From: an uncultured Shewanella sp.
Lineage (GTDB): Bacteria > Pseudomonadota > Gammaproteobacteria > Enterobacterales > Shewanellaceae
Direction of reading: 5' to 3'
Assembly (NCBI RefSeq): GCF_947491715.1
Contig: NZ_CANLKR010000013.1
Location: 1-64,000, forward strand
DNA length: 64,000 bases
Every line of letters begins with the position of its first letter. Position 1 is the first letter of the stretch. Shown here piece by piece: positions 36,693 through 46,206 of this stretch. The position numbers were made by a program, and so were the translations under genes. The notes under the pieces are model-generated. The model was given only the letters and a program-made list of their open reading frames with translations, made no database searches and was not told the origin of the DNA.

Positions 36693-37115
36693 TTATTCTG
36701 GTAATTCAGATACCAATTTCATTTTTTTAGAAAATGACCCCAAACAAATTTCTTTTTTTTGAAAAAGGCAAGGTATAAGTTTAAGCATATCCGTTTCAAC
36801 GTAATAAATGGCGTTTTGATTAAACTTAAGCCCAATTTCTACCCCTATTTCTCTTTCCACTGCTATCGCCCAACTCTTCTCCATATGGCACAAATCCACT
36901 GATGCTCCCATGATTTCGCGATAGAGTAACCCCAAATGTTCAAGTTCATTTTGCAGTTTTTTATCTAATAGCCTATTTTGACTCGACGATAAAATGACCC
37001 CTTTGGGGTTGTGTGCAGTAATAATAGCAAAGGATAATTGAGGAGAAAGCGCTTGAGTAAAGAAGAATTCAGTTTCTTGATAACACTGCCATAGATTATT
37101 AACTAAGCTATTCAT
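36693..37115 (-). CDS. DUF3293-like small protein
   Basis: A 140-residue soluble protein. FAIITAHNPKG near residue 29 followed by NRLLDKKLQNELEHLG and the later EKSWAIAVEREIGVEIG resemble the DUF3293 family, whose function is unknown. It has no signal peptide or membrane segment. It is a single minus-strand gene between the lysC leader and the arcA promoter region. Confidence 0.65.
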   Translation of the reverse strand: MNSLVNNLWQCYQETEFFFTQALSPQLSFAIITAHNPKGVILSSSQNRLLDKKLQNELEHLGLLYREIMGASVDLCHMEKSWAIAVEREIGVEIGLKFNQNAIYYVETDMLKLIPCLFQKKEICLGSFSKKMKLVSELPE

Positions 37116-37700
37116 AATAATATATTTTTATAATTAAACCTGTTTAATTATAGCAATTGTGCACTTTATAACCACCCAAGAGGTTGGGCCAATTAAATTT
37201 TAGATTTACAATTATTATTAATCAATAAGTTACATCAAAAAAAACGTTTTCCATCCAGATTAAATCAGTTTTTTTTAACATTTTATTTGTTAACAAATGC
37301 CTAAAACGAGTACAATAGAAATGTAAGCCAGTCAACTTAATGCTATTTGGGGTACAAAAGTTACGAGTATCTAAAAGAATAAAATTAAGTATTGGCTGTA
37401 TCACTGTATTCTTGTATTAAATGTAAATTATGCTTAAATTAACATTTAAACTTTAAAAAAAAACAATTGCTAAGGAACTTTTCTTTACTTTTGTTTCTCA
37501 AAGTAGCAGTAATACAGTTCACATTTTCTTTTGTGAGATACCCATACTTTACTCAATAGAAGGTATGTTACCGTTTCAAGAACAATTACAGAGAAAGATT
37601 AGTCTTGAAACAGTAAATTGTTAGCATAATGAGCTCGGGCGCATTTTAAGTAGCAGGCGCTCATGGTTAGAATAGATTGACAGAAATTAGGTAAATTAAT
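37116..37700. other. long arcA upstream region with a 14-bp palindrome
   Basis: This 585-base gap carries no credible gene. It is AT-rich and should contain the arcA promoter and a long leader. The clearest element is the perfect palindrome ATTTGTTAACAAAT at 37285-37298, about 400 bases before arcA and 170 from the DUF3293 start. Several T-rich and A-rich runs occur but no stable hairpin stands out. Confidence 0.5.
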
Positions 37701-38417
37701 ATGCAAAACCCGCACATTCTGATCGTTGAAGATGAAGCTGTAACCCGAAACACGCTAAGAAGTATTTTTGAAGCTGAAGGATATGTGGTAAGTGAAGCCA
37801 ATGATGGCGCTGAAATGCATAAAGCGATGCAAGAAAACAAAGTTAATTTAGTTGTCATGGATATCAACTTACCAGGCAAAAACGGATTACTATTAGCGCG
37901 AGAATTACGTGAAATTAATAATATCGGTCTTATCTTCCTAACGGGTCGAGATAATGAAGTCGATAAAATCCTAGGTCTTGAAATCGGTGCCGATGATTAC
38001 ATCACTAAACCTTTCAACCCTCGTGAACTGACCATTCGTGCACGTAACTTATTAACTCGCGTCAATAGTACGGGAGAAGAGTCTGAAGAGAAAAGTGCCG
38101 TTGAATATTATCGTTTCAATGGATGGAGTCTTGAAATCAATAGCCGTTCTTTAGTCAGTCCACAAGGTGAATCATATAAATTACCGCGTAGTGAGTTCAG
38201 AGCTATGCTTCACTTTGTTGAAAACCCTGGTAAAATTTTAAGTCGTGCCGACTTGTTGATGAAAATGACTGGACGTGAATTAAAGCCTCATGACCGTACT
38301 GTTGACGTGACTATTCGCCGCATTCGTAAACATTTCGAAAGTCTTCCTGATACACCAGAAATCATTGCCACTATCCACGGTGAAGGTTACCGTTTCTGCG
38401 GTACCTTAGACGAGTAA
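37701..38417 (+). CDS. arcA: aerobic respiration control response regulator ArcA
   Basis: ArcA is an OmpR-family regulator of respiratory and fermentative genes. The receiver domain (residues 1-120) has acidic-pocket residues in [11 protein letters not shown], the phosphorylated Asp in [12 protein letters not shown] near residue 54 and the Lys in [11 protein letters not shown]. The C-terminal winged helix (about 140-235) includes [15 protein letters not shown] and GEGYRFCG. The length of 238 residues equals E. coli ArcA. It is a single gene with its own terminator; no arcB-like kinase is adjacent. Confidence 0.97.
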   Translation: MQNPHILIVEDEAVTRNTLRSIFEAEGYVVSEANDGAEMHKAMQENKVNLVVMDINLPGKNGLLLARELREINNIGLIFLTGRDNEVDKILGLEIGADDYITKPFNPRELTIRARNLLTRVNSTGEESEEKSAVEYYRFNGWSLEINSRSLVSPQGESYKLPRSEFRAMLHFVENPGKILSRADLLMKMTGRELKPHDRTVDVTIRRIRKHFESLPDTPEIIATIHGEGYRFCGTLDE

Positions 38418-38460
38418 CATAAAAAATAACAGCTGAATAATCACTTCTTTATTCATCACT

Positions 38461-38489
38461 AAAAAGCCAGTCATAAGACTGGCTTTTTT
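38461..38489 (+). terminator. arcA intrinsic terminator
   Basis: AAAAAGCCAGTC and GACTGGCTTTTTT form a perfect stem around a four-base loop, 43 bases after the arcA stop, with a T tract. A miniature TIR element begins in that T tract. Confidence 0.95.
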
Positions 38490-38541
38490 ATACCCATGAT
38501 ACTTCAAGCTGCAGGATTCTGCTGGAAGTATCACGGGTATT
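38489..38541. repeat. 53-bp miniature copy of the TATACCCGTGATAC element
   Basis: Only the two ends of the 267-bp element seen at 56825 and 58254 are present: tatacccatgatacttcaag and the inverse ending tatcacgggtatta. They form a near-perfect palindrome. It lies between convergent arcA and the DPP-IV-like gene and could add a hairpin to both transcripts. Confidence 0.85.
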
Positions 38542-38544
38542 ATC

Positions 38545-40881
38545 TTACTGCTTGAGTTTCCTGTCTAAAAAATCCGCTAACGAGCGATACAAATGATTGC
38601 GAACCTTTTCTCCCCGCATAGAGTGTTTCGAGCCAGGATAATCTATCATTTGAAACAATTTCCCTTCATCTTGTAATGCTTTATAAACTCGCGTGCTGTT
38701 TTCAAATAATACATTGTCATCCGCCATGCCATGATACATGAGTAAGCCCGACTGATACCCCTTAACATAAGGAAAAACACTACTGGCTTCATAGCCTTTG
38801 GCATTTGTGATTGGCGATCCTAAATAGCGCTCAGTGTAATGAGTATCATACAAATGCCAATCTGATACGGGTGCGCCAGCAATAGCAGCTTTAAAAATAT
38901 TGGGAGCCTTAAATATTCCCATTAATGCCATATACCCACCATAGCTGTGACCATAAATAGCAATATTATCACCATCAACAAAAGGAAGTCCCTTCAAATA
39001 CTCAACACCTAATAACTGATCCTTCAGCTCTACATCCCCTAAATGCTCATAGAGAGCTTGCTCAAATTGCGTTCCCCTGTGGGCAGAACCTCTGTTATCT
39101 AACTGAAACACAATAAAACCTTGTTGTAATAAATACTGAGTAAAGTAATCTTGCTCACTCCAAGCATTCACTGCCAATTGTGCATGAGGGCCGCCATATA
39201 CTCGCACAACAACAGGATATTGTTTATTAGGGTCAAAATCTGTCGGTTTAAATAAACGATAAACCAGCTTCTGACCATCTTCTGCTTCAATATTCCCCCA
39301 CTCTGGAAGCTGCCAACGACCGAAATAAGCATAAAGTGGATGAGAAGAAGTCACCGCATTTTGCTCAATCCACATTAATCGCTTACCTGTTGCATCATGC
39401 AAACTCACCTGAGGAGGCTGAGATAAACGACTAAAGTTATCTAAATAAATAGGGCTATGCTCAGCAAAAGTTATATTGTGCTCCCCTGACAAATGGGTTA
39501 TAGCTTCGATCTCTCCTCCACTCAAGGCAACACGATAGAGTTGTTTTTCGATGACAGCCGTTTTACGCCCAGTAAAATAAACCCAGCCATTTTCCTCATC
39601 AACATATTCAAGTCTATCTACTGCCCATGGACCTTGAGTCAAGCGTCGCTTCAGTCCCCCTTTTAAATCATATAAATACAGATGATTAAAACCATCACGT
39701 TCAGAAGCCCATATTAAGAAAGGTTGTTTTTTTAGAAAAAATAAATCGTTATTAACATTCACCCAAGCATGACTGCGTTCCTCAACAATTGAATGAGGTA
39801 ATGCATGTCCTGTCGCTGACACTAGATTTAAATCCAATTCATGCTGATCGCGGCTTTGCCATTGAAAAGACAACATTTGACTATCAGGCAGCCATTTCAC
39901 TCGAGGGATATAAATATCCTTATCTTCGCCTAAGGGCACCCAATTGATCGCGCTACTTGAAATAGCAACTATTCCAAGCTTAATCTCAACATTCGCTTTC
40001 CCTGCATAAGGGTAACGCTGCTGTGTCAACTTAATTCCATCAGCATAAATTTCATTGCGAGTGATCAGCTCCACACCGGACTCATCTATCTGGGTAAAGG
40101 CTATTTTAGATTCATCGGGGGACCACCAATACCCCGTCATCCTGTCCATTTCCTCTTGAGCGACAAATTCTGCCATGGCATTTTTAATCACCCCTTTGCC
40201 ATCATGAGTCAGCTGGGTGAGTGCATTTTTTTGTAAATCATAAATGAATAAATTATGCTCACGAACAAACGACACATAATGTCCTTTCGGCGACAACCTC
40301 GCATCGGTAATGAAACCTTCACCGATAGTTAATGCTGTCACCTGAGCGTTTTCTAGAGAAAAATAATATAGGGTATCAGACATAGGCAATAAGATAGCCT
40401 GACTATCTTGAGACCAATAATAAGCCATGATCCCTTGCCCAAATACGCGCTGACGTTCACGACGGGCCTTTTCTTCATCTGATAACTCCGATGCCGCTAA
40501 TAAATCTGCATCGATCAACTTGCTTTTTTGACCAGATTTAACATCCATTTGCCATAAATCATAAAAATGCTGATTATCTGGCCGCCCAACTAAATAAGTC
40601 ACTCGAGACCCATCAGGTGACAATTTCACCCCTACTGGTGTCACCCCCGCTAATGCAGGAGATGCATTAAAGCGCTCAATGGTTAAGGCCTTTTGCCCTC
40701 CATAGGGCACAACGTCTTTATTCTCTTTTTTCATTGTCGATGTTTCACTCATAGATAATTGATTTTTAGATAAAGCATTGCTTGTAGGCAGGTTGTTGAC
40801 ACCTGTCACACATGCGGGTAGTCCTAAGAACGCTGACAGTAAAACAACTGCCTTTGATAAGCTAACGCCTCTTATATTCAT
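38545..40881 (-). CDS. dipeptidyl peptidase IV-like S9 lipoprotein
   Basis: A serine peptidase that likely removes N-terminal dipeptides from exported peptides. ATG at 40881 is used: AGGAAG precedes it and it opens a lipoprotein signal with lipobox LPAC. The longer frame to 41049 has no such support. About residues 80-500 form the DPP-IV beta-propeller. The catalytic alpha/beta-hydrolase domain shows GHSYGGYMAL (Ser), DDNVLFENS (Asp) and GSKHSM (His). DWHLYDTHYTERYLG is typical of DPP-IV rather than prolyl oligopeptidase. It is divergent from fbp. Confidence 0.92.
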   Translation of the reverse strand: MNIRGVSLSKAVVLLSAFLGLPACVTGVNNLPTSNALSKNQLSMSETSTMKKENKDVVPYGGQKALTIERFNASPALAGVTPVGVKLSPDGSRVTYLVGRPDNQHFYDLWQMDVKSGQKSKLIDADLLAASELSDEEKARRERQRVFGQGIMAYYWSQDSQAILLPMSDTLYYFSLENAQVTALTIGEGFITDARLSPKGHYVSFVREHNLFIYDLQKNALTQLTHDGKGVIKNAMAEFVAQEEMDRMTGYWWSPDESKIAFTQIDESGVELITRNEIYADGIKLTQQRYPYAGKANVEIKLGIVAISSSAINWVPLGEDKDIYIPRVKWLPDSQMLSFQWQSRDQHELDLNLVSATGHALPHSIVEERSHAWVNVNNDLFFLKKQPFLIWASERDGFNHLYLYDLKGGLKRRLTQGPWAVDRLEYVDEENGWVYFTGRKTAVIEKQLYRVALSGGEIEAITHLSGEHNITFAEHSPIYLDNFSRLSQPPQVSLHDATGKRLMWIEQNAVTSSHPLYAYFGRWQLPEWGNIEAEDGQKLVYRLFKPTDFDPNKQYPVVVRVYGGPHAQLAVNAWSEQDYFTQYLLQQGFIVFQLDNRGSAHRGTQFEQALYEHLGDVELKDQLLGVEYLKGLPFVDGDNIAIYGHSYGGYMALMGIFKAPNIFKAAIAGAPVSDWHLYDTHYTERYLGSPITNAKGYEASSVFPYVKGYQSGLLMYHGMADDNVLFENSTRVYKALQDEGKLFQMIDYPGSKHSMRGEKVRNHLYRSLADFLDRKLKQ

Positions 40882-41047
40882 TTTCTTCCTTAATACTGTT
40901 ATGTCACGACATCCAGAATATAAAAACAAAATCAGTGTTTTTATATTGATACACATTCTAAACTGAAAAAAGAATCTATCTCGGGTATGATTAACAAAAA
41001 AGTTATCCCTCATTCGAGTTACACTCGACACTGTTATAGGAAAAACC

Positions 41048-42082
41048 ATGCAAACCCTTGCTCAGTACCTACAAACACAATCGCTTAATCCCGCCCTAGA
41101 AAACCTGATTTTCACCTTAGCCGACACTTCAAAAGCCATTAGTCTCGCTGTCCGCAATGGGGCACTAGCTGGTGTTTTAGGCGCAACAGAGCAAGAAAAT
41201 GTGCAAGGTGAAACACAAAAAAAATTAGATATTATCACCAATGATATGCTCAAAAATGCGCTGCATGATAATTTAGCAGTAAGGGGTATCGCATCAGAAG
41301 AAGAAGACAATATCGTTGAAGCCAATAGCGAAGGGCAATATCTAGTGTGTTTCGATCCCTTAGATGGCTCATCTAACATCGATATTAACTCTCTTGTCGG
41401 CACGATATTCTCAACCTTATCTATGCAAGAAAAGGTGCCTCAAGGAGAACTATCTGAACAACACTTTTTACAAAGTGGCCGCAAGCAAATCGCATCTGGT
41501 TACATGCTATATGGCCCATCGACGATGATGGCTCTCACCACAGGTCAAGGGGTACAGTTTTTCACATTAGATCACAAAACCCAAGAATACCTACTCACCA
41601 ATGAAAAGGTCACTATCACTCCCGATACCAGCGAGTTTGCCATTAATATGTCAAATCAACGATTTTGGGAAAAACCCATGCAAAACTATATTGATGAGTT
41701 ATTGCAGGGAGCAATCGGACCGAGAGAAAAAGCCTTTAACATGCGCTGGATTGCCGCCATGGTAGGTGATGTTCACAGAGTATTATCCAGAGGCGGCTTA
41801 TTTACCTACCCCACAGATCATAAAAACCCAAACAAACCCTATAAGCTACGCTTAATGTATGAAGCTAACCCAATGGCATGGTTAGTCGAACAAGCGGGTG
41901 GGAAAGCCTCAACGGGCTATGAAAATATTCTTGATATACAGCCTAGTCATATTCACCAAAGAGTCCCGGTTATTTTAGGCTCATCCAATGAAGTGGATAT
42001 CTGCTTGAGCCATCATCAGGGTGGGAACCAAGGCGATAATGGTGATGAACTCAGCGATCAAGTCGCCCCTTCTTTAGTCTAG
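41048..42082 (+). CDS. fbp: class I fructose-1,6-bisphosphatase
   Basis: This gluconeogenic enzyme hydrolyses fructose-1,6-bisphosphate. The metal site is [22 protein letters not shown] near residue 100. [10 protein letters not shown] and the substrate loop [21 protein letters not shown] are also present. The C-terminus of about 15 residues is Gly/Asn-rich and longer than in E. coli Fbp. AGGAAAAACC upstream supports the start. A terminator whose right arm overlaps the next gene follows. Confidence 0.96.
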   Translation: MQTLAQYLQTQSLNPALENLIFTLADTSKAISLAVRNGALAGVLGATEQENVQGETQKKLDIITNDMLKNALHDNLAVRGIASEEEDNIVEANSEGQYLVCFDPLDGSSNIDINSLVGTIFSTLSMQEKVPQGELSEQHFLQSGRKQIASGYMLYGPSTMMALTTGQGVQFFTLDHKTQEYLLTNEKVTITPDTSEFAINMSNQRFWEKPMQNYIDELLQGAIGPREKAFNMRWIAAMVGDVHRVLSRGGLFTYPTDHKNPNKPYKLRLMYEANPMAWLVEQAGGKASTGYENILDIQPSHIHQRVPVILGSSNEVDICLSHHQGGNQGDNGDELSDQVAPSLV

Positions 42083-42102
42083 CTTTCTCAAGCAATGTAC
42101 AT

Positions 42103-42123
42103 TAAGAGTGACTCAGTCACTCT
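42103..42123 (+). terminator. fbp terminator overlapping the hydrolase 3' end
   Basis: AAGAGTGAC (42103-42111) pairs with GTCACTCTT (42115-42123) around TCA, followed by TT. The right arm lies inside the last codons of the convergent hydrolase gene, whose stop is at 42117. Confidence 0.75.
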
Positions 42124-42797
42124 TTTAGTGAGGGCTTAATTAAATCTAACACTTGTTCAAAATCTGCTTGAGTCGGATATAAATTAAGGTGCGTTGCATT
42201 AGGAATAACCTTAATTACTCGGCGCTTGGCCTGACAGGCCGCCTCATAAAGTCGCTCGACTAACAAACGTGGGATCACATGATCATTATCAGCGGCCACA
42301 ATCACAACCTCTCCCGTAAACTGTGCTAACACGTCAAAAGCATCAGAATCATACCAGCTATTCTCTCGCCGTATAATATTGGAAAACGCAGGCCCAAAAT
42401 TCACTCTATAGGCTCTGGGCGTATAAACACCAGGCACCAACAAGACTAACTGTTCAACCTGCAATTGCTCGGTTAATTTAATCGCCGTATAACCACTCAT
42501 GCTTGAACCTATCAGCCTCTTAGGTGATATGTTCAGTGCCTTTATCACACTCTGTGCTTGCGCCTCACGGCACGTTAATGAGCTTGCACTCATTTGACCA
42601 CCCGTTTCACCATGACCAATAAAGTCAAATGCCGCGCTTGCAACCCCTCTTGCCAATAACGCTTGTCTCAGCTTAACAAACCGTGCTCGAGAAGATTGAC
42701 CCGCGCCATGCATCACTAAGGTGTCACAGACATCAGCGTTCACATCACCTTTTAACACATGGTGTGAAGCAACACATTCAAAAGGAGTTAACGTCAT
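42117..42797 (-). CDS. alpha/beta hydrolase
   Basis: A 226-residue serine hydrolase. The nucleophile elbow is GSSMSGYTAIKL near residue 98. The acid is probably in VIVAADNDHVIP near 170, and the His is in NATHLNLYP near 203. FDFIGHGETGG resembles the oxyanion-side GHGxS loop of esterases and lipases. No signal peptide is seen. It is convergent with fbp and downstream of the symporter gene on the same strand. Substrate unknown. Confidence 0.82.
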   Translation of the reverse strand: MTLTPFECVASHHVLKGDVNADVCDTLVMHGAGQSSRARFVKLRQALLARGVASAAFDFIGHGETGGQMSASSLTCREAQAQSVIKALNISPKRLIGSSMSGYTAIKLTEQLQVEQLVLLVPGVYTPRAYRVNFGPAFSNIIRRENSWYDSDAFDVLAQFTGEVVIVAADNDHVIPRLLVERLYEAACQAKRRVIKVIPNATHLNLYPTQADFEQVLDLIKPSLKE

Positions 42798-42808
42798 AGC
42801 ACTGTCCT

Positions 42809-42841
42809 CTTAAAAACAAAACAGCCGCAATAAGCGGCTGT
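42809..42841 (-). terminator. symporter terminator displaced by tandem repeats
   Basis: On the minus strand ACAGCCGC and GCGGCTGT form a stem around five bases, followed by TTTTGTTTTT. It is oriented to end the symporter transcript, but it lies about 300 bases past the present stop codon, with the tandem repeats in between. Confidence 0.85.
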
Positions 42842-42860
42842 CGTCAATATTATCAACACA

Positions 42861-43208
42861 ATCGTCAACACAATGGCCGTTAAAAATCATCCTTCACTGC
42901 AGAAGCAAGAAGCAACAGACTCATGTCCCGTTTTTCTCTCCACTGCATCCACAATCGTCAACACAATGGCCGTTAAACATCATCCTTCACTGCAGAAGCT
43001 ACAGGCTCATGTCCCGTTTTTCTCTCCGTTGCATCCACAATCGTCAACAATACCGTTAAACATCATCCTTTACTGCAGAAGCAGCAGGCTCATGTCCCGC
43101 TTTTTTCTCCGTTGCATCCACAATCGTCAATACAATGGCCGTTAAACATCATCCTTCACTGCAGAAGCTACAGGCTCATGTCCCGCTTTTTTCTCCGTTG
43201 CATCCACA
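42861..43208. repeat. tandem copies of the symporter gene 3' end
   Basis: The motif atcgtcaa begins units at 42861, 42954, 43040, 43123 and 43209, so four units of 93, 86, 83 and 86 bp. The unit at 43123-43208 is the real 3' end of the symporter gene, including its stop at 43142. The other three are degraded copies placed after the stop. Each copy keeps the sequence corresponding to the C-terminal ASAVKDDV and the stop. Unit lengths are not all multiples of three, so they are not extra coding repeats. Confidence 0.93.
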
Positions 43209-44422
43209 ATCGTCAACACAGCAGCATCACCCACCACATTACAAGAAGTGAGCACCATATCCAATAACCTGTCCAGTGCCGCAATGATCGCAAAAGCCTC
43301 AACCGGTAGCCCCAATTGATGAATAAGGACGCCAATCATCACCAAAGCGCCACCAGGGATCCCTCCAGCGCCCACCGACAATAAAAACACGCTAAAAATT
43401 AACGTCGGTAGCTGCTCAGAAGTGATCGGTGTGCCAAAGGCATTGGCCACAAAAAACACCGCAATCGTAATATAAATGGACGCGCCGCCCATATTCATTG
43501 TCGCCCCTAATGGCACACCAAAGCCTGCGATTGAACGACTCACACCTAATTTATCGGTTAAGGTTCTCATGGTCACAGGAATTGTCGCGTTAGAACTGAC
43601 TGTCGATAACGAAAACATGATCTGCTCACGGGTCTTTTGTCTGAATTCCTTCGCTGAAACTGGCGTAAATAATCCCACCGCCACAGGGTACACCACAAAA
43701 ATCCACAAAATAAGAATCGTTAAAATAATCGCCACATAACCTAATACACTCGCAAAAATGCCGGCATCAAAGGTCGCACCAAGTTTTAGCATGAGGGCAA
43801 AAACGCCAATGGGAGCCAGACTCATCACCACAGTGATAAGCTTCATCATAATGGCATTCGCCACCTGAAAACCCGATACGGCCCCAGACGCTTTATCGCC
43901 CAAGGATTTAATCACGCCACCTAACAGCAACGCGAGGAAAATCACTTGTAGCATATTACCCGAACTAAAGGCGGTAACGACGTTACTTGGAACAATATTA
44001 ACCAGTAAGTCCAACAGATTAGGCAGTTCTGTCGTCGTGATTTTAACTTCATTACTGCCTGCTAAAGACATGCCAGCACCGGGCGAAAAAATCAGCGCTG
44101 CAGCCACTGCCGTTGCAATGGCAATCACAGTATTAATCAAATAAAAGCCAAATGTTTTACCGCCAAGACGACCAAAGTTTTCTAACTCTTCTAAATCACA
44201 CACGCCGCACACAATGCTGACAAACACCAATGGCACTACTAGCACCATAATCATGCGCACAAACATGGTCCCAATGCCGGAGGCAATGTCGACCAATGTC
44301 TGTGAAAAAAAGGCGACATCGGGTAAAAAGTATTGAATACACGAACCCAATATAAGGCCTAAAAATAAACCGATAAAGATCCGTGTTGAAAGTGAACTTG
44401 TCATATATTTACCTAACTTCAA
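43142..44422 (-). CDS. dicarboxylate/amino acid:cation symporter (DAACS, GltP-like)
   Basis: A 426-residue secondary transporter with eight expected helices and two re-entrant hairpins. The family motifs are present as STVSSNATIPV (hairpin 1) and PLGATMNMGGASIYI (helix 7). The usual NMDGT cation site reads NMGGA here, so the coupling or substrate may differ from GltP or DctA. Hairpin 2 is around GAGGIPGGALVMIG. The C-terminal 30 residues are encoded by the repeated unit. It is a single gene whose terminator lies about 300 bases downstream. Confidence 0.9.
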   Translation of the reverse strand: MKLGKYMTSSLSTRIFIGLFLGLILGSCIQYFLPDVAFFSQTLVDIASGIGTMFVRMIMVLVVPLVFVSIVCGVCDLEELENFGRLGGKTFGFYLINTVIAIATAVAAALIFSPGAGMSLAGSNEVKITTTELPNLLDLLVNIVPSNVVTAFSSGNMLQVIFLALLLGGVIKSLGDKASGAVSGFQVANAIMMKLITVVMSLAPIGVFALMLKLGATFDAGIFASVLGYVAIILTILILWIFVVYPVAVGLFTPVSAKEFRQKTREQIMFSLSTVSSNATIPVTMRTLTDKLGVSRSIAGFGVPLGATMNMGGASIYITIAVFFVANAFGTPITSEQLPTLIFSVFLLSVGAGGIPGGALVMIGVLIHQLGLPVEAFAIIAALDRLLDMVLTSCNVVGDAAVLTIVDATEKKAGHEPVASAVKDDV

Positions 44423-44928
44423 AAATCAATAAGCATGCCTTAAGGCACGTCTTGTTCATTGAGCGCATAAATTGTACTCAATGTTAATGTCATCAACCCT
44501 GATTATTTTGCCTTCATATCACGCTATCATAGCCGTAAAAGGCATCCCTTCAATTTGTGAGCGCAAATAGTGAAACATGCTGAGCAAAATTACAAATAAA
44601 AAGCATCGAATGATGAAAAGATCATTAAAAAGTCAAATATGCTAAAAAAGTAAAGTTTACAGATATGTAATCAAAGTAAATATAAAGATAAAAAAAGCGT
44701 TAAATGATAATTAAAAAACAATTAGAAAACATACTGAATACAAATAAAGATATTTACACACAATCAAAATAAATAACTAAAATACACCCATATCTATCAT
44801 ACTCACAATGAAGGCAACGGTAGGAATGAGAAACATTGAGGTGAGCTCATTAATGGCCTCTGCTTCCATACCATTGCCATCCTCCTTGTAAGCAGAAACA
44901 GCGGCCAAACACTCGCATAGAGACTGCC
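44423..44928. other. intergenic region upstream of the symporter
   Basis: A 506-base AT-rich region between the symporter start and the end of the condensin operon, both on the minus strand. It should contain the symporter promoter. No gene, strong hairpin, or repeat stands out. Confidence 0.5.
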
Positions 44929-46149
44929 CTAAGACAGCCACAATTCCACATCACGAATAATAAAATTCCCATTATAAACGGGATCGTTCTCTCCTATCGG
45001 TGCTAGCTCAAAGTAACATTTATGTTCCTCTGACAAAGCCTCATATCCTCCAATCACTTGATAAAGCCAAGCTTCATGCTCCCAAGGCAGAGACTGTTCA
45101 AGCAAGTAATCCAGGGCTGATTGGGCCTGACCCGACTCAATCACACTCACAAAATACCCGTCAACCGCTTGCTTTAACGGGTTATTAGGGATCGCAAAAT
45201 CGTCGCTTTCACTGAGCAACACGGACGCTTGGCTTTCTATTACTGAAGGCTCAGTTTGCATATGACGAATTGATTTGATTTTAGTGACGATATCAAGTAA
45301 TTCAGGTTCTTGACTGGTATTGTAAATATCGACGGAGGCCGAAGACAATAACGCCTCTGCGTGATTAAACAATACTGGCACTTGCTTATGCGCCACATGA
45401 TCAAGTGGCCTAAAGTCAGGATGTAAATTGGTGTGTAATAACCAACCTTTTAATAAACGTGTACGACCTCGAATTTGCCTAAAGCGGCCTAATAATTCAA
45501 GTAACCTTGCTTGCACAACACTGAGTTCTTGAGTGCAATCACTCAAGGTGCGCTGCATGTTGATCACTAATAATTTGCGTAACTCACGTATATCGCCCGC
45601 AATGTCGGTCAACTCATCAAATTGAACCAAAGATAGGCCATTCAATAATTCTGTGACCTGAGTTTGCGCTAACTCATTTTCACGAATTTTGGCATTAATA
45701 CTGCCCACATAACCAAATTCATTATTAATACGCCCCCAAAGCACACGAATGGCATAACGTAAGCTGTCACAAAAACGATAAACATGCTCATTAAGTTCAT
45801 TCAGATAAGCTTCACTACTGCTAAAATCAGCTTGATGGCGCGCTTCTTGATAGTGGGCAGCTAAGGTTTTAATGCTAGCAATCGCCGAACCGGTATTGGC
45901 ATCGATTTGCCGATGACGTTCATCGCTCAAATTCTCTTCTAATAAAGCACGAATGGTCCCTTTCAGACGTAAGCCTTGCTCTTCATCAGGGCGCCATAAC
46001 ACGCCAGCACTTTTGAGTTTATCCAACGTACTGGCATCATAGTCCCCAAGAGATATCTCACCTTGTTGATACACATCCATGATGAGCTCACTGTGACGAC
46101 TGAGTAACTTCAGTAATTTCACACCGGCTTGATGTAAATGATCACTCAT
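44929..46149 (-). CDS. MukF/MksF-like kleisin subunit
   Basis: The third gene of a condensin-like operon, 406 residues from the chosen start (46149, supported by AAAGGGG). The N-terminal third has a winged-helix look (LLKLLSRHSELIMDVYQ). The middle is helical (DIRELRKLLVINMQRTL) with RFRQIRGRTRLLKGWLLH, and the acidic C-terminus could bind the ATPase head. This layout matches kleisins of MukBEF/MksBEF complexes, which bridge two SMC heads. The assignment rests mainly on the operon with the SMC-like gene and is less certain than that gene. Confidence 0.68.
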   Translation of the reverse strand: MSDHLHQAGVKLLKLLSRHSELIMDVYQQGEISLGDYDASTLDKLKSAGVLWRPDEEQGLRLKGTIRALLEENLSDERHRQIDANTGSAIASIKTLAAHYQEARHQADFSSSEAYLNELNEHVYRFCDSLRYAIRVLWGRINNEFGYVGSINAKIRENELAQTQVTELLNGLSLVQFDELTDIAGDIRELRKLLVINMQRTLSDCTQELSVVQARLLELLGRFRQIRGRTRLLKGWLLHTNLHPDFRPLDHVAHKQVPVLFNHAEALLSSASVDIYNTSQEPELLDIVTKIKSIRHMQTEPSVIESQASVLLSESDDFAIPNNPLKQAVDGYFVSVIESGQAQSALDYLLEQSLPWEHEAWLYQVIGGYEALSEEHKCYFELAPIGENDPVYNGNFIIRDVELWLS

Positions 46150-46206
46150 CACTAACCCCTTTAACACTCGCCCCTTCAACACACGCATTCAATAACACAA
46201 ACAACA

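Noticed and set aside
40882..41049. N-terminal extension of the DPP-IV-like protein overlapping fbp
   Set aside because: The extension lacks a ribosome site and would hide the lipoprotein signal that begins at 40881.
42861..43208. CRISPR array or a repetitive short gene in the 83-93 bp repeats
   Set aside because: Units are contiguous with no variable spacers, and the unit equals the 3' end of the adjacent symporter gene. Unit lengths break the reading frame, so the open frame across them is accidental.
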